From Lysobacteraceae bacterium NML93-0399 (lineage in GTDB: Bacteria; Pseudomonadota; Gammaproteobacteria; Xanthomonadales; Xanthomonadaceae): a stretch of DNA of 64,000 nt. The notes beneath the pieces were generated by a model. The model worked only from the letters and a program-made list of their open reading frames with translations, was not told where the DNA came from and did not search any database. The first letter of the stretch is position 1. Each line of letters begins with the position of its first letter. The stretch is from NCBI GenBank assembly GCA_002307375.1, contig NTJI01000002.1, positions 248,001 to 312,000 on the forward strand, in the 5' to 3' direction. Positions 18,957 to 30,691 of this stretch are shown piece by piece. Position numbers and translations under genes: made by a program.

Positions 18957-19070
18957 GTCATTCCCGCGGCTTTCAACAGACGGATGTCTGGTCAAGCGGG
19001 AATCCAGAGGCTTCGACGTTAGCGGAATCGACAGCAAAGGCACTGGATTCCCGCTTTTGCGGGAATGACG
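18957..19070. repeat. Dispersed ATTCCCGC repeat with inverted copies
   Basis: CATTCCCGCGGC and AAGCGGGAATCCAG on the left, and GGATTCCCGCTTTTGCGGGA on the right, form nested hairpins. This is a common proteobacterial intergenic palindromic family. The right copy ends at the 5' edge of the pullulanase gene. Confidence 0.7.
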
Positions 19071-19082
19071 AGGTGTAGGCCA

Positions 19083-21830
<2,748 letters not shown>

Positions 21831-21832
21831 CC

Positions 21833-21900
21833 GTAGGAGCGCGCTTGCGCGCGATGAAGCCTTCCCGGCAGCTCCCCATCGCGCGCAAGCGCGCTCCTAC
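21833..21900. repeat. Perfect REP pair (two 23-bp inverted copies)
   Basis: The 23-bp arms at 21833-21855 and 21878-21900 are exact reverse complements, each containing GGAGCGCGCTTGCGCGCGAT, separated by 22 bp. This is a BIME-like unit between the convergent pullulanase and MpaB-family genes. It may also act as a bidirectional transcription stop or mRNA stabiliser. Confidence 0.85.
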
Positions 21901-21938
21901 AGAAAAGCAGATCGGGGCCGGGCCGTTGCGGGAGCCGG

Positions 21939-22872
21939 CTATACGCCGTCCCAACGACGCACGATCGCCGGCTCGACGCCGACCCGCCGGCATGCACGCG
22001 GCGCAACGCCATCCGGCAACGCGATGCGGAACAGCGGCGCAATGGATGCGAGCATGCGCGCACAGGCCCGATGACGCAGCCGCTGCGCCGGCGTAACGCC
22101 CAGCAACGTCTCGGCCCAGTCCGGCAGCAGCGCCGCACCGGCGCCGAGGAACACATCGCGCGACACGCCCGCGCCCGGCACCGGCAACCGGACGCGCCGC
22201 AATACATCGAGCACCTCGCGTGACCGCCCATCGAAGCGCAGTCGCGGACGCACCCGGGCGAAATACGCGTCGACGTCCGCGGCGCTTGCAGGCACGTCGC
22301 GCGCGCCCAGCGCCTCGGCGACACGACGCGCCTCGTCGTAATAGCGGTCGTCCACCCAGGCGGGCGGGCGGGCGCATGCCGGCGTAGGCATGGAAGCCCT
22401 GCAGGAACGCGTACGCCTCGGTGACGTGCACCCAAGTCAGCAATTCCGGATCGTCGGCCGCATACGGCACGCCGTCGGCTGTGGTGCCGCGCACATGTGT
22501 ATGGATCGCGGCGACGCGTGCGATCAGACGCTCCGCCTCGGCGGTACCGGCATACGTGGTGCCCGCGACGAACGCGGTCGTGCGCCGCAAACGGCCGATC
22601 AGGTCGCTGCGGAAATCGGAGTGGTCCCACACGCCCGCCAGCGCGCGCGGATGCAGCGCCTGCAGCAGCAGCGCGCATAAGCCACCGGCGAGCATGCCCG
22701 GGAAGTCCGCGTGCACGCGCCAGGTCACGCTCGCAGGCCCGAACAGTCCCGGATCGCCCAGCGGCGCGTCGTAGTCGATGCCGCTCTGCCCGCGCGGAAA
22801 CACGCCCAGCACCCAGTGGCGAAGCGCAGCGGCGAGCGGTGCGGTGAGCGGATCGGGAGCGCGTGCAGGCAT
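21939..22872 (-). pseudogene. MpaB/DUF2236-family oxygenase-like gene, frameshifted
   Basis: The N-terminal part (from MPARAPDPL to GFHAYAG) and the C-terminal part (WVDDRYYDEARRVAEALG to RRWDGV) are both typical of the MpaB/latex-clearing (DUF2236) heme family. They include WRVHADFPGMLAGGLCALLL, ALHPRALAGVWDHS and FVAGTTYAG. They lie in different frames and meet at a run of four GGCG units (22359-22374, plus strand). Removing one 4-bp unit joins them smoothly as GMRPPAWVDDRYY. The intact product would have about 310 residues. The break could be a pseudogene, a phase-variable switch or a sequencing error. Confidence 0.8.
22359..22374. repeat. Tetranucleotide repeat (GGCG)x4 at a frameshift
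   Basis: There are four perfect copies of GGCG inside the coding region of the MpaB-family gene, exactly where the reading frame is lost. Three copies would restore one continuous frame. Confidence 0.9.
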
Positions 22873-22956
22873 GCCGGCATGCTAGCCGAGCACGCGTCGG
22901 CAACCCGACAGGACGGTACCGCCACGCGCTTGATGACCATCCGTCGTCGACACGCA

Positions 22957-22971
22957 ATGAATACGTATGCA
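22957..22971. promoter_or_regulatory. LacI-type operator before the TonB receptor
   Basis: ATGAATACGTATGCA is the exact reverse complement of the site at 17188. TACCATGG follows 39 bp downstream of its core, and the ribosome-site block CCTTGGGAGGGGAG lies further downstream, as before the sugar MFS gene. It is probably bound by the LacI protein of the cluster. Confidence 0.75.
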
Positions 22972-23097
22972 GCGCGGCGCCGGCCGCAGAACTCGCGACT
23001 ACCATGGCCGCGACCCGTTCGACACCGCGATTGCGCGGCCACCGTCGCCGGCACAACTCGAAACACTGCTGTCCGCTGGACACCCTTGGGAGGGGAG

Positions 23098-25848
23098 ATG
23101 TCGAAGCTCGATCGCAACCTGCTCAGCGCCGCGCTGTCGTCGGCACTGCTGATGCTCGCCGGCGGCGCCTATGCGCAGACCGCCACCACCACGTCGAATA
23201 CGACGCCCGCTTCCGATGACGCGACCGAGTTGGATGCGGTCAAGGTCACCGGCATCCGGCGCGGCATCGAGAGCGCGATCTCGATCAAGCGCGACGCCAC
23301 GCAGATCGTCGAAGCCGTCTCGGCCGAGGACATCGGCAAGCTGCCCGACATCAGCATTGCCGAATCGATCGCGCGCCTGCCCGGTGTCTCCGCGCAGCGC
23401 GTCGCCGGCCGTGCGCAGGTGATCAGCGTGCGCGGCCTGTCGCCCGATTTCGCCACCACGTTGCTCAACGGCCGCGAGATGGTCAGCACCGGCGACAACC
23501 GCAGCGTCGAGTTCGACCAGTACCCGTCGGAACTCGTCAGCGGCGTCACCGTCTACAAGACGCCCGATGCCGGCCTGTTCGGCCAGGGTCTGTCCGGCAC
23601 GCTGGACATGCAGACCGTGCGTCCGTTGAACTTCAACGAGACGGTGGTGACCCTCAACGGCCGCTACCAGCGCAACTCGCTGGGCGAAGCGGCGAACACG
23701 GATCCGTTGGGCAACCGCATCAGCGCCAGCTGGATCGGCCAGTCCGCCGATCGCCGCTTCGGATTCTCGATCGGCTTCGCGCACAGCGACACGCCGATCC
23801 ACGAGCAGCAGGTGGGGCTGTACGAACCGTGGAAGACCGACGCACGTCCCGGCCTCGCCCCCGGCACCTGGGCGGCCGACGGCATGAAGGCCCTGCGCCG
23901 CACCGGCTACACCAAGCGCGACGGCGTGATGGCGACGCTGCAGTTCCGCCCGTCGAACGCATGGACCAGCACGCTGGACGTGTTCCATTCGCGCGCCGAA
24001 CAGGAAGACACCGCGAATCAGTGGGAGCTCAACACGCAGTACAACGGCTCGTCTCCGTGCAATCCCGAATGCGTCTACGGCGACGTGCGCACGAGCGACA
24101 ACGGCAGCTTCGCCGGCGGCACGATCAGCGGCGTCTACCCGCTGGTGCGCGGCATGTACAACCATCGCGAGGATCGCATCTCGGCCGCCGGCTGGAGCAA
24201 CGAGTTCAACTTCGAGAGCGCGCGTCTGTTCACCGACGTCAGCTGGTCGAAGGCCAAGCGCTCCGAACTGAGCCTGGAGAACAACGCGCAACTGCTGCCG
24301 AATCCTTCGCTGGATTCGATCGAACTCGACATCCGCAGCAACGGCTTTTCGCAGATGCGCCCGGGGCTCGACTATTCCGATCCCGCGCAGCTGTTCCTGA
24401 CCAACACGATCTACGGTTCCGGCTACGGCAAGACGCCCGAGGTCGAGGATGAACTGAAGGCCGCGCGCATCGGTCTGTCGCTGCCGGCACCCGGTTCGAT
24501 CGCGTGGCTGTCGGGCTTCGACTTCGGCCTCAACTACGCCGATCGCGAGAAGCGCAAGCGTCAGCCCGAGGGCAACATCCTGCTCGGCGCACAGGGCGAC
24601 ACCGCGATCGCCGACGATCTGCAGTACGCCCCGGTCGATCTGGGCTTCGCCGGCATCGGTTACATCCCGAGCTGGAACGTGCCGGCGGCGGTCGGCCGCT
24701 ACATGGTGTTCGAGCCGACCGAGGACCTGAACTACCTGATTCCGAAGGCCTGGACCGTCAACGAGAAGATCACCACCGCCTTCGCGCGTGCCAACGTCAG
24801 TACCGACTGGGGCGACACCGCGGTCAGCGGCAACATCGGCGTGCAGATCCAGCGCGTGGACCAGTCGTCGCGTTCGAACTACTGGGATGCGACCCGGCCC
24901 GAGGGCAGCAACGTGCAGCCCTTCGAAGACGGCAAGACCTACACCGACGTGCTGCCGAGCATGAACCTCGCGTTCCAGCTGCCGCACGAGCACACGATCC
25001 GCGTGGGACTCGCCGAACAGGTCGCGCGTCCGCGCGTGGACCAGCTCCGCTCCTCGCTGGAGTTCGGCGTCGACACCAGCACCGGTCGCCCGGGTGGTGC
25101 GGGCGGCAATCCGCTGCTCGACCCATGGCGTGCGTACGCGTTCGACGTGTCTTGGGAGAAGTACTTCGGCAACCGCGCCTACATCGCCGCCGCGTTCTTC
25201 TACAAGGACCTGCGCACCTACATCTACACGCAGACGCGCGACGACTACGACTTCGCCGACCTCATCGTCGACTACGTGCCACCGCCGGGCACCCAGCCGG
25301 CGCAGCGCTTCGGCAACTTCACCTCGCCGCAGAACGGCGAAGGCGGCACCCTGCGCGGACTGGAACTGACCGCGTCCCTGCCCTTCGACCTGTGGACCGA
25401 ATCGCTGCGCGGTTTCGGCATCGTCGCCAGCGCCAGCTTCAACGACAGCAGCATCCAGATCCTCGATCCCGAGAGCGCCAACAGCGTGGGCAGCGGCCCG
25501 ATCGATCTGCCGGGCCTGTCCAGGCGCGTCTACAACCTGACCGCCTACTACGAGCGCGACGGTTTCGAGGCCCGCGTGAGCCAGCGCCGCCGCTCGGACT
25601 TCATCGGCGAGATCGGCAACTTCGACGGTGCACGCACGCTGCGCTATGTGGTCGGCGAGAACATCACCGATGCTCAGATCAGCTACAGCTTCGGCGAAAC
25701 CTCCTCGCTGGACGGCCTGACCCTGCTGCTGCAGGCCAACAACGTCACCAACGCCTCGTACCGCACCTACGCCGGCACCCGCGACCGTCCGCTCGAGCAC
25801 ATCGAGTGGGGTCGCACCTTCCTCGTGGGCCTGAACTACCGCTTCTGA
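23098..25848 (+). CDS. TonB-dependent receptor, probable maltodextrin uptake
   Basis: This is a 916-residue outer-membrane receptor. The ATG follows GGGAGGGGAG directly and opens a signal peptide (MSKLDRNLLSAALSSALLML...GGAYAQ). Then come a TonB box region (TELDAVKVTGIRRGIESAI), a plug (IVEAVSAEDIGKLPDISIAE; LPGVSAQRVAGR) and a large barrel ending GLNYRF. This plug type marks the Caulobacter/Xanthomonas carbohydrate TonB receptors. With the shared operator and the neighbouring amylolytic enzymes it most likely imports maltodextrins. The open frame extends upstream to 22711 but without a signal peptide or coding character. Confidence 0.93.
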   Translation: MSKLDRNLLSAALSSALLMLAGGAYAQTATTTSNTTPASDDATELDAVKVTGIRRGIESAISIKRDATQIVEAVSAEDIGKLPDISIAESIARLPGVSAQRVAGRAQVISVRGLSPDFATTLLNGREMVSTGDNRSVEFDQYPSELVSGVTVYKTPDAGLFGQGLSGTLDMQTVRPLNFNETVVTLNGRYQRNSLGEAANTDPLGNRISASWIGQSADRRFGFSIGFAHSDTPIHEQQVGLYEPWKTDARPGLAPGTWAADGMKALRRTGYTKRDGVMATLQFRPSNAWTSTLDVFHSRAEQEDTANQWELNTQYNGSSPCNPECVYGDVRTSDNGSFAGGTISGVYPLVRGMYNHREDRISAAGWSNEFNFESARLFTDVSWSKAKRSELSLENNAQLLPNPSLDSIELDIRSNGFSQMRPGLDYSDPAQLFLTNTIYGSGYGKTPEVEDELKAARIGLSLPAPGSIAWLSGFDFGLNYADREKRKRQPEGNILLGAQGDTAIADDLQYAPVDLGFAGIGYIPSWNVPAAVGRYMVFEPTEDLNYLIPKAWTVNEKITTAFARANVSTDWGDTAVSGNIGVQIQRVDQSSRSNYWDATRPEGSNVQPFEDGKTYTDVLPSMNLAFQLPHEHTIRVGLAEQVARPRVDQLRSSLEFGVDTSTGRPGGAGGNPLLDPWRAYAFDVSWEKYFGNRAYIAAAFFYKDLRTYIYTQTRDDYDFADLIVDYVPPPGTQPAQRFGNFTSPQNGEGGTLRGLELTASLPFDLWTESLRGFGIVASASFNDSSIQILDPESANSVGSGPIDLPGLSRRVYNLTAYYERDGFEARVSQRRRSDFIGEIGNFDGARTLRYVVGENITDAQISYSFGETSSLDGLTLLLQANNVTNASYRTYAGTRDRPLEHIEWGRTFLVGLNYRF

Positions 25849-25986
25849 CCGCCCCTGCCAGGCCTCCGGAACCGTGCTGTGATGCGGTTCCGGTGCTCGG
25901 GAACGAAAAGATCGGCGGCGGTGCTTGTCGGCACCCGAACACCGCGCTAGAATGCGCGACCTCGCCGAACGACGGCGGGACAAGAT

Positions 25987-26061
25987 GGGCGGTTAGCTCA
26001 GCGGTAGAGCACTACCTTGACATGGTAGGGGTCACAGGTTCGAACCCTGTACCGCCCACCA
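25987..26061 (+). tRNA. tRNA-Val (anticodon GAC)
   Basis: The acceptor GGGCGGT/ACCGCCC, D-arm GCTCAGCGGTAGAGC, anticodon arm CTACC/GGTAG with loop TTGACAT (anticodon GAC) and T-arm ACAGG/CCTGT are all paired. CCA is encoded. Confidence 0.97.
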
Positions 26062-26116
26062 AAAACAACCGAAGCGATTGTTTTTGGACGAAGCCCTGGC
26101 GAAAGCCGGGGTTTTT
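26059..26116 (+). terminator. Double hairpin terminator after tRNA-Val
   Basis: A 10-bp perfect inverted repeat (CCAAAAACAA / TTGTTTTTGG) starts with the encoded CCA of the tRNA. A second hairpin (CCCTGGC-GAAA-GCCGGGG) then ends in TTTTT. The second is a normal intrinsic terminator; the first ends in a T run that could also help termination. Confidence 0.8.
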
Positions 26117-26204
26117 CATTTGGGGATCTGCAGATCCTACAGCCCGCTTGCGCGCCCCAAGCGAGCCGGGGCGGCATGAGCCGCCCTCGGCCGCAGTCCC
26201 GTCA

Positions 26205-28235
26205 TCAGCCCAGCGCCATCGCCTTGATCTTCTGGATCTGGTCGCGGAGCCGCCCTGCTTCCTCGAACTCGAGGTCGCGCGCGTGCTGGTACATCTGCTG
26301 CTCGAGCGCCTTGAGCCGCGAGGCCAGCTTCTCCGGCGACAACGCCGCATAATCCTCGACCGGCTCGGCGACCTTTCGCGTCTTGCCGCGGCCCTTCTTC
26401 TCCTGCTCGGGCTCGGCGCGCGCGCCTTCCATGATGTCGACGATCGCGCGCGCGACCGACTTGGGCGTGATGCCGTGCTCTTCGTTGTACTCGACCTGCT
26501 TCTGCCGGCGACGGTCGGTTTCGTCCAGGGCGGTCTGCATCGAATTGGTGATGCGGTCGGCGTAGAGAATCGCCTTGCCCCGCAGGTTGCGCGCGGCGCG
26601 ACCAATGGTCTGGATCAGTGAGCCGCCCGAGCGCAGAAAGCCTTCCTTGTCGGCGTCGAGGATCGCCACCAGCGACACCTCGGGCATGTCCAGCCCCTCG
26701 CGCAGCAGGTTGATGCCCACCAGCACGTCGAATTTGCCCAGACGCAGGTCGCGGATGATCTCGACGCGCTCGACGGTGTCGATGTCCGAGTGCAGATAGC
26801 GCACCTTGATGTCGTGTTCGCCGAGGTACTCGGTGAGGTTCTCGGCCATGCGCTTGGTGAGCGTGGTGATCAGGACGCGATCGCCCATTGCGACGCGCTC
26901 GCGGATCTCACCGAGCACATCGTCGACCTGGCTGGCGACCGGGCGGATCTCCACGACCGGGTCGATGAGGCCCGTCGGGCGCACGACCAGTTCGGCGACC
27001 TGCCCTTCCGACTTCTCGAGTTCATACTTCCCGGGGGTTGCCGAGACGAAGATCGTGCGCGGCGCACGGCCTTCCCACTCCTCGAACTTCAAGGGCCGGT
27101 TGTCCATCGCCGATGGCAGACGGAACCCGAAGTTCACCAGGGTCTCCTTGCGCGAGCGGTCGCCCTTGTACATCGCGCCGATCTGCGGAACGGTCACGTG
27201 CGATTCGTCGACAACCAGCAGTGCGTCCGGCGGCAGGTAGTCGAACAAGCACGGCGGCGCCTCGCCCGGCATGCGGCCGGTCAGGTGCCGCGAGTAGTTC
27301 TCCACGCCGTTGCAATAGCCCACCTCGGCCATCATCTCCAGATCGAACTGCGTGCGCTGCTGCAGGCGCTGCGCCTCGACCAGCTTGTTCTCGCCGTAGA
27401 ATTGCTCCAGCCGCGGCGGCAGTTCGGCCTTGATCGCCTCGATGGCCTCGAGGGTCGTGCGGCGCGTGGTGACGTAGTGCGACTTGGGATAGATCGTGTA
27501 GCGCGGCAGCGTGCGCTTGGTTTCGCCGGTCAGCGGGTCGAACTGCGTGATGCGCTCGATCTCGCCGTCGAACAGCTCGATGCGCAGCGCTTCGGCATCC
27601 GATTCGGCCGGGTGCACGTCGATGATCTCGCCGCGTACGCGGTAGGTACCACGGCGCAGCTCGGTGTCATTGCGGCTGTACTGCATCTCGGTCAGACGAC
27701 GGATCAGTTCGCGCTGGTCGATGCGCTCGCCGCGCACCATGTGCAGCACCATGCGGAAGTATTCGTTCGGATCGCCCAGGCCGTAGATCGCCGACACCGT
27801 GCAGACGATGATCGCGTCGCGGCGCTCGAGCAGCGCCTTGGTCGCCGACAGCCGCATCTGCTCGATGTGCTCGTTCACCGAGCTGTCCTTCTCGATGTAG
27901 GTGTCCGACGAGGGCACGTAGGCCTCGGGTTGGTAATAGTCGTAGTAGCTGACGAAGTACTCGACCGCGTTGTGCGGAAAGAACGCCTTGAACTCGCCGT
28001 AGAGCTGTGCGGCCAGGGTCTTGTTCGGCGCCATCACCAGCGTGGGCTTCTGCACCTGCTGGATGACATTGGCGATGGTGTAGGTCTTGCCCGAGCCGGT
28101 GACGCCGAGCAGCGTCTGGTGCGCCAGTCCCGACTCGAAGCCCTCGACCAGCTGTTCGATCGCGCGCGGCTGGTCGCCCGCGGGCTTGTACGGCGCGGCA
28201 ATCTGGAAGGCGGCGGGATGGATGACGTCGTTCAT
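26205..28235 (-). CDS. uvrB: UvrABC excinuclease subunit B
   Basis: UvrB verifies DNA damage, loads UvrC and takes part in nucleotide excision repair. The 676-residue product has a Walker A motif GVTGSGKT near residue 40, the beta-hairpin segment ([19 protein letters not shown]), a Walker B-type DESHVT, helicase motifs V/VI ([20 protein letters not shown]) and the C-terminal UVR domain for UvrC ([20 protein letters not shown]). The start [12 protein letters not shown] matches the family. The frame stays open upstream for 121 codons to an ATG at 28598 with a better ribosome site. Confidence 0.96.
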   Translation of the reverse strand: MNDVIHPAAFQIAAPYKPAGDQPRAIEQLVEGFESGLAHQTLLGVTGSGKTYTIANVIQQVQKPTLVMAPNKTLAAQLYGEFKAFFPHNAVEYFVSYYDYYQPEAYVPSSDTYIEKDSSVNEHIEQMRLSATKALLERRDAIIVCTVSAIYGLGDPNEYFRMVLHMVRGERIDQRELIRRLTEMQYSRNDTELRRGTYRVRGEIIDVHPAESDAEALRIELFDGEIERITQFDPLTGETKRTLPRYTIYPKSHYVTTRRTTLEAIEAIKAELPPRLEQFYGENKLVEAQRLQQRTQFDLEMMAEVGYCNGVENYSRHLTGRMPGEAPPCLFDYLPPDALLVVDESHVTVPQIGAMYKGDRSRKETLVNFGFRLPSAMDNRPLKFEEWEGRAPRTIFVSATPGKYELEKSEGQVAELVVRPTGLIDPVVEIRPVASQVDDVLGEIRERVAMGDRVLITTLTKRMAENLTEYLGEHDIKVRYLHSDIDTVERVEIIRDLRLGKFDVLVGINLLREGLDMPEVSLVAILDADKEGFLRSGGSLIQTIGRAARNLRGKAILYADRITNSMQTALDETDRRRQKQVEYNEEHGITPKSVARAIVDIMEGARAEPEQEKKGRGKTRKVAEPVEDYAALSPEKLASRLKALEQQMYQHARDLEFEEAGRLRDQIQKIKAMALG

Positions 28236-28627
28236 GGGCACGCGGATCCGGAAGTGAACTCGTTCAGATGGGGCCGAGGTGCAGCCACGGCAACAGCGCC
28301 GGCCGCCCGTCGTGACGCCCGCTTCATACCCCGGACAGCCGACCGGCACGAGCGCCCACGGTGGCGATGGGCAGTTTCCGACGCCGACCGCCGACACCCA
28401 CCGGCTGCGACCGCCAGCGCGTTGAAGCACGCTGGACATCCTGCAGGATCGCAGGGTGCCGGTGCAGGAGACGAGACGGCAGATCGCGCGCGGCAACGCA
28501 GGGCCGCCCGCCATCGATCGCCACGCCTCCGGCCGCTTCAGGACAAGGATGTCCTTCCATGCTTCGACGGAATCCGGGCCGAGTTCCGGCAGATCCATCG
28601 CGTAACGCTCCTTGGCGCTGCTACGCC
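28236..28627. other. Spacer between uvrB and the pseudopilin gene
   Basis: No convincing independent gene is seen. On the minus strand an ATG at 28598 follows AAGGAG at 9 nt and begins [20 protein letters not shown]. This reads in frame, without a stop, into uvrB. The first 30 or so codons look plausible; the rest is arginine, glycine and proline rich, like non-coding GC-rich sequence. It may be the 5' remnant of a gene, or an unusual UvrB extension. Confidence 0.4.
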
Positions 28628-29158
28628 ATGGGACTGCCAAGGACGCGCGGCGCTGCACGCCACGCGGCAAGGGGCATCACTCTCATCGAGACGGCGGTGA
28701 CACTCTCGGTCATCGCGATACTCGCAGCCGTCGGACTCCCGTCGCTCACAGAACTGGTCCACCAGCGCCGGGCCGACGCGACGATCAGCGCCTTGTACGG
28801 GGATCTGACGCTGGCCAGGACGGCCGCGATCATGTCCGGGCGGCGAGTCACGCTCTGTGGCCGATCGTCCACGGACGATTGCACGCTGGATCTGGACTGG
28901 AGCCGTGGCTGGCTGGTGGTCACCGGTGATCCTGCCACTGCAGGGCCCGAAGACATCCTGCGCATGGGCTCGTTCTCGTCGGACAATCTGTCGATCCGCT
29001 CCAACCGCAAGCTGCTACGGTTTCGCACCGACGGCACCAGCCCCGGTGCCAATCAAACCATCCGTGTGTGTGTGGCGGGGCGGCAGCGCGCAACCCTGGT
29101 GATCAACAACGCCGGCCGCCCTCGAAGTACCCGAACCACGCCTCACGTGGCGTGCTGA
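28628..29158 (+). CDS. GspH/FimT-family pseudopilin
   Basis: This 176-residue protein has a type III prepilin N-terminus: a short basic leader, then G cut before [20 protein letters not shown] with Glu5 of the mature protein. The following domain ([23 protein letters not shown]) is that of FimT/GspH minor pseudopilins. It is a lone gene about 80 bp before tRNA-Asn. Across the island, the chromosome continues with the fimT-to-pilE cluster, so this may be a paralogue related to that cluster. The ribosome site is weak. Confidence 0.85.
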   Translation: MGLPRTRGAARHAARGITLIETAVTLSVIAILAAVGLPSLTELVHQRRADATISALYGDLTLARTAAIMSGRRVTLCGRSSTDDCTLDLDWSRGWLVVTGDPATAGPEDILRMGSFSSDNLSIRSNRKLLRFRTDGTSPGANQTIRVCVAGRQRATLVINNAGRPRSTRTTPHVAC

Positions 29159-29236
29159 AGCACCTTGCCACCCGCTGTAGCGCATCGCGTACCAAATGCT
29201 TGACGTGGCGCTGCCAGCCATTAGAATGGCGCCCTC

Positions 29237-29313
29237 GCCCGAATAGCTCAGCCGGTTAGAGCACTTGACTGTTAATCAGGGGGTCGTTGGTTCGAGTCCA
29301 ACTTCGGGCGCCA
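29237..29313 (+). tRNA. tRNA-Asn (anticodon GTT), attachment site of the island
   Basis: The acceptor GCCCGAA/TTCGGGC, D-arm, anticodon loop CTGTTAA (anticodon GTT) and T-arm TTGGTTCGAGTCCAA are complete and CCA is encoded. Its last 48 bp are repeated exactly at the far end of the island, which identifies the integration site. Confidence 0.97.
29266..29313 (+). repeat. attL (48-bp direct repeat, 3' part of tRNA-Asn)
   Basis: It starts TGACTGTTAATC and ends with the CCA of the tRNA. It is identical to the copy at 40837-40884, and the flanking bases differ on both sides. Confidence 0.93.
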
Positions 29314-29321
29314 GATAGATC

Positions 29322-29350
29322 AAAGGCTTGCAGAAATGCAGGCCTTTTTT
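29322..29350 (+). terminator. Island-borne terminator for tRNA-Asn
   Basis: AAAGGC-TTGCA-GAAA-TGCA-GGCCTTT forms a hairpin followed by a T run, just inside the left end of the island. It replaces the chromosomal terminator that the insertion moved to 40892. Confidence 0.85.
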
Positions 29351-29356
29351 CTTTGC

Positions 29357-29388
29357 GGCCCCACGCAACGTGGGGCCACTGTGGGGCC
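29357..29388. repeat. Left end-repeat, possible integrase arm site
   Basis: GGCCCCACGCAACGTGGGGCC is a near palindrome, followed directly by ACTGTGGGGCC. The block CGTGGGGCCACTGTGGGGCC recurs with one change at 40689 beside the integrase gene in the same orientation. Paired arm-type binding sites of this kind are usual for tyrosine integrases. Confidence 0.65.
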
Positions 29389-29403
29389 AACAGAACGATT
29401 GGA

Positions 29404-29607
29404 CTACGCAGCAAGTGCGATGTTCTGCGCTGTGTTCGCAAGTGTTCGTGCTGCTGCCCACGTATCAAGATCAGCAAGGCTGTAGCGCACCATGCGCTCG
29501 CCCCATTTCAAGAACTCTGGACCGCCGCCGACGCATCGCCACTTGGCAAGCGTGTGGTGCGAGAGGGAGAGATAGGCGGCAGCTTCTCGGGGAGTCATGT
29601 ACTTCAT
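29404..29607 (-). CDS. Excisionase/AlpA-like DNA-binding protein
   Basis: The 67-residue product has a MerR/Xis-type winged helix: MTPREAAAYLSLSHHTLAKW, then a wing (GPEFLKWGERMVRYSLADLDTW). The start at 29607 is fixed by AAGGA 6-7 nt upstream. Such proteins bind att regions to drive excision, or activate the integrase. It lies next to attL, about 90 bp from the left boundary, which supports an excisionase role. Confidence 0.85.
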   Translation of the reverse strand: MKYMTPREAAAYLSLSHHTLAKWRCVGGGPEFLKWGERMVRYSLADLDTWAAARTLANTAQNIALAA

Positions 29608-29774
29608 CTGTGTTTCCTTCGGGCACGCCAAAGGCCCCCGGCAGGTCGACTGCCGGAGGTCCGCTTGTGTGCTGTGGTGTGTAGAAAGAGAGGGGGTGGG
29701 TGCTGTTGAGACGAAGCCCCCCCACGGGGGGTATCGCGGCACCGCTCAGTAGTTAGATAGGGTCACGAAAATTT

Positions 29775-29825
29775 GCGACAAAATTTCCTGTCGCCGACTG
29801 TCTCCCTATGAGGTTCAACTTGAAC
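29775..29825. promoter_or_regulatory. Two small palindromes in the xis-parB spacer
   Basis: GCGACA-AAATTTCC-TGTCGC (29775-29794) and GTTCAACTTGAAC (29813-29825) lie in the 227-bp gap between the HTH gene and the ParB-domain gene. They could be operator sites. The second lies just past the stop of the ParB-domain gene. The gap also holds a CCGGCAG/CTGCCGG hairpin near 29640-29660. Confidence 0.4.
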
Positions 29826-29834
29826 ACTTAAGGG

Positions 29835-30680
29835 TCAGAAGTCGCTGTCGGGGTCTTCCATCAACGCCAAGTATTCGTAAGCGTCTTCGATGGCTTCCGC
29901 GTCAACGCCGTGTGCCTTCAGTTGACCAATGGCGATCCTGAAGACGTCCTGCCCGTACCGCTGGACCGCCTCGGCGATCTTCGATGCGAGCTTGACGCCT
30001 TCTTGTTCGATGCGGCCGTCGGCAGATACTGGAGACCACTCCCGGCTGTAGGAGGGATTCCGAGCAAAGCACCACCGCGGCCAACCCGTACCGGGATCAA
30101 GGTGAGAACTCTTGAACTTCGCAGGATCGAGCCGCTGCGACTTCAATACCTTCAGCATTGCGTTCGCGTTGCCGACACTGATATCGAAGCGATCGGCAAT
30201 CCTTCGTTGGCTTGCGCCCTCGGGTAGTGGCTGCGTTCCCCTCGCGGTGGCCGAACTGAGCCACTGCCAAGCGGCATCGCGGCGTTGCTCCGGCAGCATC
30301 CCCAACTTCTCCGCGCCGAAGTTCACGAACTTGGATGCCATAACGGCTTCGCCCATTTCCACTACAAGTACACGCGCGGGCAACACCTCGCGGCCGGCCG
30401 CTCTGCAAGCCAAGAAGCGGTGGTGGCCGTCCACGATGTAGAGACCTTGCTCGGTTCTCGCGACCAGAATCGGCTCCACTTGGACGCCGGGCACCCGCAG
30501 GCGGCTCGCGATGACGCGAACGTGGTCCGCCAATCGCTTCTGCTCCGCGCTGAACCCAGAGAGGGCCACCGCTTCCATAGCCCGCGGCTGCAACGCCTCG
30601 TCGGTCTTCAGTTCCTTCAACGGGAGTTGAGCCGGTGCCGTCGCTTCCCAGCGTTGGAGCAGTTCTTCCATCTTCTTCAT
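29835..30680 (-). CDS. ParB/Srx-domain protein
   Basis: The 281-residue protein has the start fixed by GGAG 7 nt before ATG 30680. The segment VEPILVARTEQGLYIVDGHHRFLACRAAG is the ParB/sulfiredoxin-like nucleotide-binding core (GHHR motif). A helix-turn-helix follows (ASQRRIADRFDISVGNANAML), as in ParB proteins and plasmid-type regulators. It may act in partition-like maintenance, replication or regulation of the island. No ParA partner is present. A small basic protein and an iteron-like repeat array lie immediately upstream. Confidence 0.85.
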   Translation of the reverse strand: MKKMEELLQRWEATAPAQLPLKELKTDEALQPRAMEAVALSGFSAEQKRLADHVRVIASRLRVPGVQVEPILVARTEQGLYIVDGHHRFLACRAAGREVLPARVLVVEMGEAVMASKFVNFGAEKLGMLPEQRRDAAWQWLSSATARGTQPLPEGASQRRIADRFDISVGNANAMLKVLKSQRLDPAKFKSSHLDPGTGWPRWCFARNPSYSREWSPVSADGRIEQEGVKLASKIAEAVQRYGQDVFRIAIGQLKAHGVDAEAIEDAYEYLALMEDPDSDF

Positions 30681-30691
30681 CTGCCGTCTCC

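Noticed and set aside
22999-25983. 994-codon minus-strand frame opposite the maltodextrin TonB receptor
   Set aside because: Antisense shadow, with no recognisable motif or ribosome site.
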